A stretch of 64,000 nt of DNA from Sinorhizobium sp. A49 (GCF_002002725.1 NZ_MUNW01000052.1:1-64000), one strand, 5' to 3'. Counted from the first letter of the stretch, positions 52,232 through 62,052 are shown. Made by a program: numbers and translations. Notes: generated by a model not told the origin, from the letters alone.

Positions 52232-53764
52232 ATGAAATCATCAGTAAGGATTGCACTGCTTCTGGGAACGGCGCTCGTCGCCTCCACGTCATTTGCCTTC
52301 GCGCAGGAAAAGGGCGGCGTCATCAACGTCGCGACCGTCGGCGAGCCGCCGACACTCGACCCGATGGCATCCACGGCCGACCTCGTCGGCATCGTCTCAC
52401 AGCACATGTTCGAGACGCTTTACACCTTCGACAAGGATTGGAAGCCGACGCCGCTTCTGGCCGCCGCCATGCCGGATATCAGCGCCGACGGCAAAACCTA
52501 CACGATCAAGCTGCGCTCCGGCGTCAAGTTCCATGACGGCACCGACATGGATGCGACCGACGTCGTCGCCTCGCTCGACCGCTGGACGAAGACGGCTTCG
52601 CGCGGCAAGCAGACGGCAACGACGATCGCCGGCATCGAAGCCGTCGATGCGACCACCGTCAAGATCTCGCTCACCACGCCCTATGCGCCGCTGGTCTCGC
52701 TGCTCGCCTTCAACAACTCCGCCGCGATCGTGCTGCCTTCGGAAAAGCAGGCCGAGCCGATGGTCGATTTCGTCGGCACCGGCCCCTACAAGCTCAAGGA
52801 GCGCAAGGCCGACCAGTATATCCAGCTCGAGCGTTACGATGGCTATGTCTCGCCCGAGGGTGAGAGCAACGGCTATGGCGGCGCGCGCCACCAGTATGCA
52901 GACGAGATCCGCTTCGTGCCGGTTCCCGATCCGAACACCCGCGTCGAGGCAGCAGTCTCCGGCCAGTACGACTACGTCGATTCCATTCCGGTGGAATCCT
53001 TCGATCGCGTGAAAGGCTCTTCGGCCTCCGAGCCTGTCATGCTGCAGCCTTTCGGCTGGCCGGTCTTCGTCCTGAACTCCGGCAACGGCATGACCAAGAA
53101 CCTGGAACTGCGCAAGGCGATCCGCACCGCGCTCAGCATGGAAGACATGATGGCCGCCGCCTTCGGCAGCACCGACTTCTATGCGCTCGATGCCGCTCTA
53201 TACCCTTCGCAATATGTCTGGCGCACCGAAGCCGGCACGGAAGGTGGCTATAATGTCGCCGACCCGGAAAAGGCAGCCGAACTGTTGAAGGCCGCCGGCT
53301 ACAAGGGCGAGCCGCTGCGCATCCTGACAAGCCGCCAGTACGAGTTCCACTACAAGATGGCGCAGGTGGCAGCCGAATATCTGAAGCTCGCGGGCTTCAC
53401 CGTCGACCTGCAGGTGGTGGATTGGGCGACGCTCACCCAGCGCCGCGCCGACCCGACGCTCTGGGATATCTACATCACCCACAGCCCGTTCCTGCCTGAG
53501 CCGGCGCTGATCGGCATGATGTCGACCAAGGCGCCCGGCAACTGGGATACGCCGGCCCGCGCCAAGGCCGTCGATGCCTTCAACGCCGAATCGGATGCCG
53601 GCAAACGCGTCACACTCTGGGCCGACGTGCAGAAGGTGATCTACGAGGAAGTGCCGTTCATCAAGATCGGTGATTTCAACGCCCTGTCGGCCAAGACCAA
53701 GACGCTTGACGGCGTCTCGCCCGCGCCGTGGCCCTACTTCTGGAACGCTTCGATCAAGAAGTAA
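52232..53764 (+). CDS. Peptide/nickel-type ABC transporter, substrate-binding protein
   Basis: A 510-residue family-5 (DppA/OppA-like) binding protein with a signal peptide ending AFAQ (residue 25). Family signatures include EPPTLDPMASTADLVG and the FHDGTDMDATDVVASLDRW segment in the first lobe. The C-terminal half has VVDWATLTQRRADPTLWDIY. It loads the permeases encoded just after. Neighbouring catabolic genes suggest an amino-acid-derived or amino-sugar-derived ligand rather than general peptides. Confidence 0.9.
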   Translation: MKSSVRIALLLGTALVASTSFAFAQEKGGVINVATVGEPPTLDPMASTADLVGIVSQHMFETLYTFDKDWKPTPLLAAAMPDISADGKTYTIKLRSGVKFHDGTDMDATDVVASLDRWTKTASRGKQTATTIAGIEAVDATTVKISLTTPYAPLVSLLAFNNSAAIVLPSEKQAEPMVDFVGTGPYKLKERKADQYIQLERYDGYVSPEGESNGYGGARHQYADEIRFVPVPDPNTRVEAAVSGQYDYVDSIPVESFDRVKGSSASEPVMLQPFGWPVFVLNSGNGMTKNLELRKAIRTALSMEDMMAAAFGSTDFYALDAALYPSQYVWRTEAGTEGGYNVADPEKAAELLKAAGYKGEPLRILTSRQYEFHYKMAQVAAEYLKLAGFTVDLQVVDWATLTQRRADPTLWDIYITHSPFLPEPALIGMMSTKAPGNWDTPARAKAVDAFNAESDAGKRVTLWADVQKVIYEEVPFIKIGDFNALSAKTKTLDGVSPAPWPYFWNASIKK

Positions 53765-53786
53765 GCTTTCATCCACTTGAAGCCTT

Positions 53787-53823
53787 CGGCGGGCGGTCAT
53801 CCGTTTTGGATCGCTGCCCGCCG
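53787..53823 (+). terminator. Stem-loop between binding-protein and permease genes
   Basis: CGGCGGGC (53787-53794) pairs with GCCCGCCG (53816-53823), with a smaller ATCC/GGAT stem inside. There is no T-run. Such structures commonly protect the binding-protein mRNA or reduce permease expression. Confidence 0.55.
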
Positions 53824-53876
53824 GATAGCCCGGCGCCGCCTTTGCGGCGCCCGTGCGGAAGAAGTTCGAGGCACCC

Positions 53877-54818
53877 ATGATACGCTATATCCTCCAGCGC
53901 CTGTTCGGCATGATCGTGGTCATGGCGCTTGTCGTCACCATTGTCTTCGTCATCGTGCGCGTGACACCGGGCGATCCCGCCGCCGTCATGCTCGGACCGG
54001 AAGCGACGCAGCAAGACATCGCGGAACTGCGCACCAAGCTCGGTCTCGACCAATCGCTCGGCCTGCAATACGTCTACTACATCGGGCAGTTGCTGCAGGG
54101 CGATCTCGGCCAGTCGATCTTCCTCAACCAGCCGGTCACCTCGGCGCTGGCCGAGCGGGCCGAGCCGACCTTTTTCCTCACTTTGTTTTCGATCCTGATT
54201 GCCAGCGGCATTGCACTGCCGATCGGCATCTACGCCGCCTACCGGCGCGGCTCCTTCGTCGACCAGGCAGCCACCACGCTGGCCATGCTTGCCGCCAGCA
54301 TTCCGAGCTTCTGGCTCGGCCTGATCCTCATCCAGTTCCTCGCCGTGCGCCTCGGTTGGTTTCCGGTTTCCGGCTACGGCGGTCCGGGCTCCACCTTCGT
54401 TGAGCGCATGTACCATCTGACCCTGCCGGCAATTGCGCTCGGAGTGGTCTCCTCGGCGTTGATCCTGCGCTTCACGCGCGCCTCGATGCTCGACGTGCTC
54501 GGCGACGACTTCATCCGCACCGCCCGCGCCAAAGGGCTGGGCGAGCGCCGCGTGGTGATGAAACACGCCCTGAAGAACGCCCTCATCCCGATCCTGACGA
54601 TCATCGGCCTGACAGCCGCAGTCCTGATCTCCGGCGCCGTCGTCACCGAGACCGTCTTCGGCCTTCCAGGCGTAGGCAACCTCGTCGTCTCGGCCGTGCT
54701 CCGGCGTGACTATCCGGTGATCCAGGGGGCGCTGCTCGTCATCGCCGCACTCTACGTGCTGATCAATTTCGCGATCGACATGCTCTATCTCCTCGTTGAT
54801 CCAAGGGTTCGTTACTGA
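53877..54818 (+). CDS. Peptide/nickel-type ABC transporter permease (DppB-like)
   Basis: A 313-residue permease from ATG 53877 (MIRYILQRLFGMI, the classical start of DppB/OppB). About six transmembrane helices. The ATPase-coupling loop is seen in DFIRTARAKGLGERRVVMKHALKNAL, and the end has the usual YLLVDPRVRY. It overlaps the next permease start by one base. Confidence 0.93.
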   Translation: MIRYILQRLFGMIVVMALVVTIVFVIVRVTPGDPAAVMLGPEATQQDIAELRTKLGLDQSLGLQYVYYIGQLLQGDLGQSIFLNQPVTSALAERAEPTFFLTLFSILIASGIALPIGIYAAYRRGSFVDQAATTLAMLAASIPSFWLGLILIQFLAVRLGWFPVSGYGGPGSTFVERMYHLTLPAIALGVVSSALILRFTRASMLDVLGDDFIRTARAKGLGERRVVMKHALKNALIPILTIIGLTAAVLISGAVVTETVFGLPGVGNLVVSAVLRRDYPVIQGALLVIAALYVLINFAIDMLYLLVDPRVRY

Positions 54819-55687
54819 TGACCGTCACCGTATCACCCCCTGTCATGAGCGAACGAGCCAAGTTCCTGCGCCGTCTGCTCAAGCGCAAGACCGTCGCCTT
54901 CGGTCTCTTCGTCATCATCACCTTCGTGCTGCTCGCCGTCTTTGCACCGCTGATCGCGCCCTATGCGCCGGGCAAGCTGTCGATCGTCAACCGCCTTTCG
55001 CCACCGAGCCTGCAATGGTTCTTCGGCACCGACGAATTCGGGCGCGACGTGTTTTCGCGCACGCTCTATGCCGGCCGGCTGTCGCTGCTCGTCGGTGCCG
55101 CCGTCGTCACGCTAGCAACCATCGTCGGCGTCGTCATGGGACTGCTTGCCGGTTTCTTCCCGAAGCTCGATGCGCCGATCGCCCGGCTGATCGACGCGAT
55201 GATGGCCTTTCCCGATATCCTGCTCGCGATCGCGCTCGTCGCAGCCCTTGGGCCCTCATTGACGACGGTGATCATCGCGCTCAGCGTCGTCTACGCGCCA
55301 CGGCTGGCGCGGGTGGTGCGCGCCTCGACACTGGTGATCCGCGAGCTGCCCTATGTCGAGGCGGCCCGCGCACTCGGCATTTCGACCCCGCACATCATGA
55401 CTCGGCATGTGCTGCGCAACCTGCTTTCGCCGATCCTGGTGCAGGGCACGTTCCTGTTTGCTCATGCCATGCTCGCCGAAGCCGGGCTTTCCTTCCTCGG
55501 CGTCGGCGTCAGCCCCGAAATCCCGACCTGGGGCACGATGATCGCCTCGGGCCGGCAATATATCGGACAGGCCGATTGGGTGACGCTGTTTCCCGGCATC
55601 GCCATCGTGCTTTCGGTCCTGTCCCTGCAGATGGTTGGCGACGGGTTGCGCGACATGCTCGACCCCCGCCTCAGAAAGGACCTGTGA
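54818..55687 (+). CDS. Peptide/nickel-type ABC transporter permease (DppC-like)
   Basis: A 289-residue permease. The N-terminal PAPAP-like start is replaced by KFLRRLLKRKTVAFGLFVI. LGTDEFGRDVFSR-type text appears as FFGTDEFGRDVFSRTLYAG. The coupling loop is YVEAARALGISTPHIM, and the closing region DMLDPRLRK is typical. It pairs with the DppB-like permease. The amidohydrolase gene starts three bases after it. Confidence 0.93.
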   Translation: MTVTVSPPVMSERAKFLRRLLKRKTVAFGLFVIITFVLLAVFAPLIAPYAPGKLSIVNRLSPPSLQWFFGTDEFGRDVFSRTLYAGRLSLLVGAAVVTLATIVGVVMGLLAGFFPKLDAPIARLIDAMMAFPDILLAIALVAALGPSLTTVIIALSVVYAPRLARVVRASTLVIRELPYVEAARALGISTPHIMTRHVLRNLLSPILVQGTFLFAHAMLAEAGLSFLGVGVSPEIPTWGTMIASGRQYIGQADWVTLFPGIAIVLSVLSLQMVGDGLRDMLDPRLRKDL

Positions 55688-55690
55688 TCC

Positions 55691-56902
55691 ATGCCTACCG
55701 CAACCCGTAGCACCAGCCCCGTGCTGATCAGCAACGTGAAGCCCGTCGCCTTCGGCATGGCGGCGCCCTCCGAAACCGTCGATATCCTCGTCGGCAGCGA
55801 CGGCACCATCGCCGCCATCGGCAGCGAGCTGACAGCGCCTGATGATGCTCAGCGCATCGACGGCAAGGGCGGCTGGATCTCGCCCGGCTGGATCGACCTG
55901 CACGCCCATGTCTGGCACGGGGGCACCGACATCTCGGTCCGGCCGCAGCTCTGCGGCATGGAGCGCGGCGTCACCACCATCGTCGATGCCGGTTCGGCCG
56001 GCGAAGCCAACTTCCATGGTTTTCGCGAATACATCATCGAGCCGGCACGCGAGCGCATCAAGGCCTTCCTCAATCTCGGCTCCATCGGCCTCGTCGCCTG
56101 CAACCGCGTCAGTGAACTCAGCGACATCCGCTCGATCGACATCGATCGGATCATCGCCTGCTACCAGGAAAACCGCGAGCATATCGTCGGCCTGAAAGTG
56201 CGCGCCAGCCACGTGATTACCGGCTCCTGGGGCGTAACCCCGGTCAAGCTTGGCAAGAAGATCGCCAAGATCCTGAAGATCCCGATGATGGTGCATGTCG
56301 GCGAACCGCCGGCGCTCTATGACGAAGTGCTTGAAATCCTCGGCCCCGGCGACATCGTCACCCATTGCTTCAACGGCAAGGCCGGATCGAGCATCATCGA
56401 GGACGAAGACCTGTTCGAACTTGCCGAGCGCTGCGCCGGCGAAGGCATCCGTCTCGACATCGGCCATGGCGGCGCATCCTTCTCGTTCCGCGTTGCCGAA
56501 GTCGCGATTGCCCGCGGCCTGCTGCCCTTCTCGATTTCCACCGACGTGCATCTGCGCAGCATGAACCAGTCGGTCTGGGACCTCGGCACCACCATGTCGA
56601 AACTGCTGAGCGTCGGCATGCCGTTCGAGAAGGTGGTCGAGGCCGTCACCCAGGCACCCGCCTCGGTCATCCGCCTGCCGATGGACGGACTTTTGACCGT
56701 CGGCGCCCGCGCGGAATTCACCCTCTTCGATCTCGTCGATTCCGAACTGCGCGTCTTCGATTCGCTTGGAACCGAAGCGCATCTCAATCGCCTATTCGAG
56801 CCACGATACGCCGTCATGGGCACCGACGTCGTGGCGGCCAATAGATACCAGCCGCAGCATGTGGAGTGCCCCGACCACAGCCACGGTTTCAGCTACCGTT
56901 GA
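55691..56902 (+). CDS. Amidohydrolase/deacetylase-family metallohydrolase
   Basis: A 403-residue dihydroorotase-like TIM-barrel hydrolase. Metal ligands are readable: HAH in GWIDLHAHVW, a probable carboxylated Lys in VGLKVRAS, His in MMVHVGEPP and THCFNG, and Asp in ISTDVH. The set matches the EF_0837/AHA_3915-type amidohydrolases that are often found with SelA-fold PLP enzymes, as here. The reaction is probably hydrolysis of an amide or N-acyl bond on the imported compound. The substrate is unknown. Confidence 0.88.
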   Translation: MPTATRSTSPVLISNVKPVAFGMAAPSETVDILVGSDGTIAAIGSELTAPDDAQRIDGKGGWISPGWIDLHAHVWHGGTDISVRPQLCGMERGVTTIVDAGSAGEANFHGFREYIIEPARERIKAFLNLGSIGLVACNRVSELSDIRSIDIDRIIACYQENREHIVGLKVRASHVITGSWGVTPVKLGKKIAKILKIPMMVHVGEPPALYDEVLEILGPGDIVTHCFNGKAGSSIIEDEDLFELAERCAGEGIRLDIGHGGASFSFRVAEVAIARGLLPFSISTDVHLRSMNQSVWDLGTTMSKLLSVGMPFEKVVEAVTQAPASVIRLPMDGLLTVGARAEFTLFDLVDSELRVFDSLGTEAHLNRLFEPRYAVMGTDVVAANRYQPQHVECPDHSHGFSYR

Positions 56903-56937
56903 ACCATCACAGAACATATAAACTGGCAGGATATCGC

Positions 56938-57438
56938 GTGAACAGTTTGGACCATAAGACCAAGGGCCGTGTGCCGGCTTCGCCTTACCAGAGGCTCGCG
57001 GCGCTGGGCATCGACCTGCCGCCGGCCCCGCCGCCGATCGCCAACTTCGTCACCCACGTCCAGGAAGGCAACATCCTCTACCTTTCCGGACAAGGCCCGC
57101 GCGAAGTCGACGGACACCTTCATGCCGGCAAGGTCGGTGCCGATGTCGACGTCGAAAGCGCTTACGAGCACGCACGGCTGACGGGCATCAATCTGCTGGC
57201 GGTGATGCATGATGCCTTGGGCGACCTCGGCCGCGTCAAGCGCGTCGTCAAGCTGCTCGGCATGGTCAACGCCGTGCCGGATTTCGCCGATCACCCGCGG
57301 GTGATCAACGGTTGCTCGGACCTGATGATCGACGTCTTCGGCGAGGCGGGCCAGCATGCCCGCTCGGCCGTGGGTTTCGGCTCGCTTCCCGGCAACATCA
57401 CCGTCGAGATCGAAGCGATCGTCTCGCTTCACGATTGA
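56938..57438 (+). CDS. RidA/YjgF-family protein
   Basis: A 166-residue Rid-family protein with a GTG start at 56938. Landmarks are ILYLSGQGPREVDG, the ARLTGINLLAVMHDALGDL helix and the C-terminal Gly-rich end NITVEIEAIVSLHD. It is longer than canonical RidA (~130) and fits a Rid subgroup with a ~30-residue N-terminal extension. The family hydrolyses enamine/imine by-products of PLP enzymes, so it fits with the SelA-fold PLP enzyme of this locus. Confidence 0.87.
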   Translation: MNSLDHKTKGRVPASPYQRLAALGIDLPPAPPPIANFVTHVQEGNILYLSGQGPREVDGHLHAGKVGADVDVESAYEHARLTGINLLAVMHDALGDLGRVKRVVKLLGMVNAVPDFADHPRVINGCSDLMIDVFGEAGQHARSAVGFGSLPGNITVEIEAIVSLHD

Positions 57439-57457
57439 CGGCACGGGGGAGGTCGGA

Positions 57458-58237
57458 TCAATGGCTGCGCCAGCCCATCATCTTCTCGATCCGCTCGGCG
57501 GAAACCCTGACGTGATCGGCGTAGAAGTTGCGATCGTCGAGGATCTTCTGTTCCGGCAGAACGATGGAGATGGTCGCGACGCACCCGCCCTTGTCGTCGA
57601 GGATCGGTGCGGCGACGCAGGCGACCGCATAGTCGGACTCACCGGCCTGGATCGAAAGTTTGGCATTAAGCGCCGCCTCCGCCTGGGCCGACAGAGCGGC
57701 CGGATCGATATCGGCCCGACCGGTCGGCGACGTGCGGGCGCAGCGGCGGAACAGCTCCAGCCGCTCGTCGGAGGGCAGATGACCGACCAGCAACCGTCCG
57801 GAGGCCGTCCAGTTGAGCGGCACGCGGGTGCCGACCCTCGATGTCACCTGGAAATGGCCGGGGCCGTCTGCCATGGCGAGCACCTGCATGTAATCGCCGT
57901 CGCGGCCGCAGAGCTGGATGGTTTCGGCAACTTCGCGGCCGAGATCGTGCATCTCCCGCGTCGCCACTCCGAGGAAATCGAGCGAGCGCGCATAGGCAAG
58001 GCCGTAGTGGTAGAGCCGGTCGCCGAGCCAGACCTGGCCGTCGGTATCGCGGCTAAGCAGGTTCTTCTCCACCATGTCGTCAACGATGACATAGGCCGTC
58101 GAGAGCGGCGCTCCGACTGCCTTGGCAATGGCGTAAACGCCGCTCGGCGAGCCGGTCTCGTAGAGGAAGTCGAGCACCTGCAATGCCCGATCCATTCCGC
58201 TCACGCGCGAACGGCGGGTCTTGCCGGTCGGTTCCAT
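57458..58237 (-). CDS. IclR-family transcriptional regulator
   Basis: A 259-residue IclR regulator. It starts at ATG 58237 behind GGCGAGGA; the longer frame to 58342 lacks support. A winged HTH (about 15-70, GVYAIAKAVGAPLSTAYVIVDDM) is followed by the effector domain with GRLLVGHLPSDE and AACVAAPILDDKG-like text. It sits within the locus, facing the PLP-enzyme gene, and the 217-bp divergent region holds an inverted repeat at 58405-58424. It probably represses both the downstream PLP/ATPase genes and its own gene. Confidence 0.9.
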   Translation of the reverse strand: MEPTGKTRRSRVSGMDRALQVLDFLYETGSPSGVYAIAKAVGAPLSTAYVIVDDMVEKNLLSRDTDGQVWLGDRLYHYGLAYARSLDFLGVATREMHDLGREVAETIQLCGRDGDYMQVLAMADGPGHFQVTSRVGTRVPLNWTASGRLLVGHLPSDERLELFRRCARTSPTGRADIDPAALSAQAEAALNAKLSIQAGESDYAVACVAAPILDDKGGCVATISIVLPEQKILDDRNFYADHVRVSAERIEKMMGWRSH

Positions 58238-58404
58238 GTCCTCGCCGGGCTCGGCGGCAATCGTCGTCTTGTCCAAGGGTCTGCTCCCGTGCAATTCGAA
58301 ATTCGCAACAGATGGGCGGGCGGCAACGGCTTTCCGCCTCACCCGCCATCACGGTCCGTTCGTCGATGCGAAACGGCCGGCTCATATCTCATTACTATGG
58401 TAGA

Positions 58405-58424
58405 TATTCCGCGAAAACGGAATA
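58405..58424. promoter_or_regulatory. Candidate IclR operator
   Basis: TATTCCG (58405-58411) and CGGAATA (58418-58424) are perfect 7-bp arms around CGAAAA. The site lies 31 bp before the PLP-enzyme start, where repressor binding would block initiation. TTCCG/CGGAA arms resemble several IclR-family operators I recall. Confidence 0.6.
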
Positions 58425-58454
58425 GCCTACCGGTTTCGACTGCCAGAAAATCAT

Positions 58455-59666
58455 ATGGAGACCACCATGCCTGACCGCGACATCCGCGAAGCCCTCGGCC
58501 TTCGTCCCGTTATCAACGTATCCGGCACGATGACGAGCCTTGGCGCATCGATCGTGGTCCCGGAAGCGATCGCCGCGATGACAGGCATACTGCCGCAATT
58601 CGTCGAGATCAACGACCTGCAGCGCAAGATCAGCCCGGTGATTGCCCGGCTGACGGGCGCAGAAGTCGGCTTCGTCACTGCCTCCTGCTCGGCCGGCATC
58701 AGCCTTGCCGTCGCCGGCACCATGACCGGCAACCATCTTGCGGCGATCGAGCGCCTGCCGGACGCCTCGGGGCTGAAGAACGAAGTCATCATCCAGATGG
58801 GCCATGTCGTCAGCTACGGCGCGCCGGTCGACCAGGCGATCCGCATTGCCGGCGGCAAGCCGGTGCTCGTCGGCCAGGCGACGTCGGCCTATCGCTATCA
58901 CATCGAAGGCGCCATCAACGAGCGCACGGCCGCCGCCGTCTACGTCGTTTCGCACCATGTGGTGCAATACGGCCTCGTCGGCCTCAAGGAGTTCGCCGAA
59001 GTCTGCCATGCCAGGGGCGTGCCCGTCATCGTCGATGCGGCATCCGAATATGATCTGAAGATCTTCCTCGAACAGGGTGCGGATATCGTTCTCTATTCCG
59101 GCCACAAGTTCCTCGGCGGCCCGACCTCGGGCATCGTCGCCGGCGAAAAGACGCTGGTGCGCAACGCCTTCCTGCAGAACCTCGGCATCGGCCGCGGCAT
59201 GAAGGTGGGCAAGGAAAGCATGCTCGGCGTGATGGCAGCACTCCTTGCCTGGGAAACGCGCGACCACCAGGGCATCCGCGATCGCGAGGCCGGCTATCTC
59301 CATCTCTGGCGCGACACGCTCGATGGGCGCCCGGGCATCAAGCCGGTGATAGAAGCCGATCCGACCGGCAACCCGCTCGACCGTCTCCGCGTCACCATCG
59401 ATCCGCAGGAAGCCCACATCACCGCATGGGATCTCGCCGATGCGCTGGCGCGTGGACAACCGCCGATCATCGTGCGCGATCACGAGGTCGAGCATAACTA
59501 CTTCTATCTCGACCCCTGCAACCTGCATCCCGGCCAGGAAACCATCGTGGCGAACCGCCTTTCCGAGGAGCTGACGAAAGCGCGCAGCTCCAACGAGATC
59601 ATCGCCACGCCGCTTCATGAGCGCAATACCCGCCGCTTCGCCAGCCTGTTGCGCTGGCCCGACTGA
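58455..59666 (+). CDS. SelA-fold PLP-dependent enzyme (aminotransferase/ammonia-lyase type)
   Basis: A 403-residue fold-type I PLP protein of the SelA/DgaE-like group. The PLP Lys is in [13 protein letters not shown] (about residue 218). [21 protein letters not shown] is the cofactor phosphate loop and [17 protein letters not shown] the Asp strand. ATG 58467 is an alternative start. Relatives include D-glucosaminate-6-phosphate ammonia lyase; none make selenocysteyl-tRNA here, as no SelB is near. It likely catalyses elimination of ammonia or water from a compound freed by the amidohydrolase. Confidence 0.85.
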   Translation: METTMPDRDIREALGLRPVINVSGTMTSLGASIVVPEAIAAMTGILPQFVEINDLQRKISPVIARLTGAEVGFVTASCSAGISLAVAGTMTGNHLAAIERLPDASGLKNEVIIQMGHVVSYGAPVDQAIRIAGGKPVLVGQATSAYRYHIEGAINERTAAAVYVVSHHVVQYGLVGLKEFAEVCHARGVPVIVDAASEYDLKIFLEQGADIVLYSGHKFLGGPTSGIVAGEKTLVRNAFLQNLGIGRGMKVGKESMLGVMAALLAWETRDHQGIRDREAGYLHLWRDTLDGRPGIKPVIEADPTGNPLDRLRVTIDPQEAHITAWDLADALARGQPPIIVRDHEVEHNYFYLDPCNLHPGQETIVANRLSEELTKARSSNEIIATPLHERNTRRFASLLRWPD

Positions 59667-59702
59667 GATCGACCGCCACCACCCCGTGCAGAACGACAAG
59701 GA

Positions 59703-61541
59703 ATGGAAGACATGACCCGCACCGATGCTGCCACCGACCCGTCGAAAGCCGTGCTTTCGGTCGAGAACCTGACGACCTCGTTTCTGGTCGACGGCGCCTG
59801 GAAGCCGGTGGTGCGAGACATCTCGTTCTCGGTCATGCCGGGTGAAACGGTGGCGATCGTCGGGGAATCCGGCTCGGGCAAGAGTGTCACGTCGCTGTCA
59901 ATCATGCGCCTCTTGCAGAAGGACATGAGCCGGACCGAGGGGCGGGTCATGCTCGGCGGTCGCAACATCCTCGACCTGCCGGAAAGCGACATGCGCCGCG
60001 TGCGCGGCAATGACGTGGCAATGATCTTCCAGGAGCCGATGACCAGCCTCAATCCGCTGTTCACCATCGGCGACCAGATCTCCGAGGCGCTGCTCTGCCA
60101 CCGGCCGATGAGCAAGGCGGAGGCAAAGGCTGAAACCATTCGCCTGCTCGACAAGGTCAGGATACCCTCGGCCGCCTCCCGTTTCGACGAGTATCCGCAT
60201 CGCTTCTCCGGCGGCATGCGCCAGCGCGTGATGATTGCCATGGCGCTTGCCAGCCGGCCGAAGCTCCTGATCGCCGATGAGCCGACCACCGCACTAGACG
60301 TGACGATCCAGGGACAGATCCTCGACCTGATCAAGGTGCTGCAGGAGGAGGAAGGAACCTCTGTCCTGTTCATCACCCACGACATGGGCGTGGTCGCAGA
60401 GATCGCCGACCGCACGGTGGTGATGTTCCGCGGCGAGGCGGTGGAAACCGGCCGGACGGAAGACATCTTCCTGCGCGCCAAACATCCCTATACTCGCGCG
60501 CTGCTCTCGGCCGTGCCGATGCTCGGATCGATGAAGGGCAAGCCGCAGCCGCTGCGCTTCCCCATCATCGACAGCACCACCGGCCTGCCGGACACGCCGG
60601 TCGAGGGCGCGAGTACGGTCGCGGAGAGCCACCCGATCCTCGAGGTCAAGAACCTCGTCAAGCGCTTCGACATTCATGCCGGCCTGCTCGGCAAGCTTCA
60701 GGGCCGCGTGCACGCGATCGAGAACGTCTCCTTCAGCCTGCAGCCGGGCGAGACGCTGTCTCTCGTCGGAGAATCCGGCTGCGGCAAGTCGACGACCGGT
60801 CGCGCCATCATGCGGCTGATCGAGCCGCAGAGCGGATCGGTCGTGCTCAACGGCCAGGATGTGCTTGCCATGGACCGCAGACGCCTGCGCGAAATGCGCC
60901 GAACGATGCAGATGATCTTCCAGGATCCCTTCGCCAGCCTCAACCCGCGCATGACCGTAGGGGCAGCGATCGCCGAGCCCTATCTCGAGCACAAGCTCGG
61001 CACCGCCAGCCAGGCGAAGGACAAGGTCGCCGACCTCTTGGAGCGCGTCGGCCTGCAGGCCGACATGGCGGCGCGCTACCCGCATGAATTCTCCGGCGGC
61101 CAGCGCCAGCGCGTCTGCATTGCCCGGGCGCTGGCGCTCGATCCGAAGGTCATCGTCGCCGATGAGTCGGTCTCGGCGCTCGACGTGTCGATCAAGGCGC
61201 AGGTCATCAACCTGCTGCTCGACCTGCAGGCGAGCCTCGGCCTTGCCTATCTGTTCATCTCGCACGACATGGCCGTGGTCGAGCGTGTCAGCCACCGCGT
61301 CGCGGTGATGTATCTCGGCGAGATCGTCGAGATCGGCCCGCGAGCCGACATTTTCGAAAACCCGCAGCACCCCTATACCCGCAAGCTGATGGCAGCCGTG
61401 CCGATCGCCGATCCGACCCGGCGGCACACCAGGCGCAATGTCGCCAGCGACGAGATCAAGAGCCCGATGCGGGCGCCCGATTACGTCGTCTCCGCCCGGG
61501 AATACCGCCAGATTTCGGCTGAACATTTCGTGCAGGTTTAG
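59703..61541 (+). CDS. Fused double ABC ATPase of the peptide/nickel-type importer (DppD-DppF-like)
   Basis: A 612-residue protein with two complete ABC ATPase modules. The first has Walker A GESGSGKS, signature FSGGMRQR and Walker B LIADEPTTALD. The second has GESGCGKS, FSGGQRQR and VIVADESVSALD (Ser replaces the usual Pro after Glu). Oligopeptide-type C-terminal motifs PYTRALL and PYTRKLM close each half. It powers the permeases encoded at 53.9-55.7 kb although the PLP gene and a divergent regulator lie between. ATG 59703 or 59712 is the start. Confidence 0.92.
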   Translation: MEDMTRTDAATDPSKAVLSVENLTTSFLVDGAWKPVVRDISFSVMPGETVAIVGESGSGKSVTSLSIMRLLQKDMSRTEGRVMLGGRNILDLPESDMRRVRGNDVAMIFQEPMTSLNPLFTIGDQISEALLCHRPMSKAEAKAETIRLLDKVRIPSAASRFDEYPHRFSGGMRQRVMIAMALASRPKLLIADEPTTALDVTIQGQILDLIKVLQEEEGTSVLFITHDMGVVAEIADRTVVMFRGEAVETGRTEDIFLRAKHPYTRALLSAVPMLGSMKGKPQPLRFPIIDSTTGLPDTPVEGASTVAESHPILEVKNLVKRFDIHAGLLGKLQGRVHAIENVSFSLQPGETLSLVGESGCGKSTTGRAIMRLIEPQSGSVVLNGQDVLAMDRRRLREMRRTMQMIFQDPFASLNPRMTVGAAIAEPYLEHKLGTASQAKDKVADLLERVGLQADMAARYPHEFSGGQRQRVCIARALALDPKVIVADESVSALDVSIKAQVINLLLDLQASLGLAYLFISHDMAVVERVSHRVAVMYLGEIVEIGPRADIFENPQHPYTRKLMAAVPIADPTRRHTRRNVASDEIKSPMRAPDYVVSAREYRQISAEHFVQV

Positions 61542-61565
61542 AAAACCTGCTCCGAAATCACGCCG

Positions 61566-61934
61566 TCACTTGTCCGGAACGCAGACGCGAAGGCGGTGGC
61601 CATCCGGATCGAGCGCGACGAAGGTGCCGCCGAAGACGGCAGTCATCAGCTCCTGCTCGATCGGGATTTCGGCCTCGCGCCATTCCGCATACAGCCGCTC
61701 GACCTCCGCGTCGTCCTTGACCATGAAGGCGATCTCCATCCGGTGGCCTGAGCCGGAGGACACGAAGTTCGCAGCGCTGGTTGACCAGAGACTGAAGGTC
61801 AGGCCGTTTTCCAGGGTGTAGGCGACATAGCTCGGAAAGGCTGCAACCGGCTCGCGGCCAAGCAGTCTCGTGTAGAAGGCGGCGCTCTTTTCGGGATCTT
61901 CCACGTACAGCAGAATGAGGTTGGGGCTCAGCAT
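61566..61934 (-). CDS. VOC-family (glyoxalase/bleomycin-resistance-like) protein
   Basis: A 122-residue single VOC protein: LILLYVEDPEKSAAFYTRLLG, then EIAFMVKDDAEVERLYAEW, ending VFGGTFVALDPDGHRLRVC. The family's metal-site positions (first His/Gln, Glu, His) are only partly kept, so it may not be an enzyme. Monocistronic, convergent with the ATPase gene. Confidence 0.83.
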   Translation of the reverse strand: MLSPNLILLYVEDPEKSAAFYTRLLGREPVAAFPSYVAYTLENGLTFSLWSTSAANFVSSGSGHRMEIAFMVKDDAEVERLYAEWREAEIPIEQELMTAVFGGTFVALDPDGHRLRVCVPDK

Positions 61935-62018
61935 CTTTGATCATCTCCATTGTTCGATGATCGCAGGCTAAGGGATTCCACTGTCAGTTTCTGTCAGCAT
62001 CAATCCGAACCGTGCATG

Positions 62019-62052
62019 AAAAAGCCGCCGTTCCTGGGATGGAGCCGGCGGC
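62019..62052 (-). terminator. Rho-independent terminator of the small membrane protein gene
   Basis: On the minus strand GCCGCCG (62052-62046) pairs with CGGCGGC (62030-62024), followed by TTTTT (62023-62019). It lies 41 bp beyond the stop codon at 62093. Confidence 0.85.
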
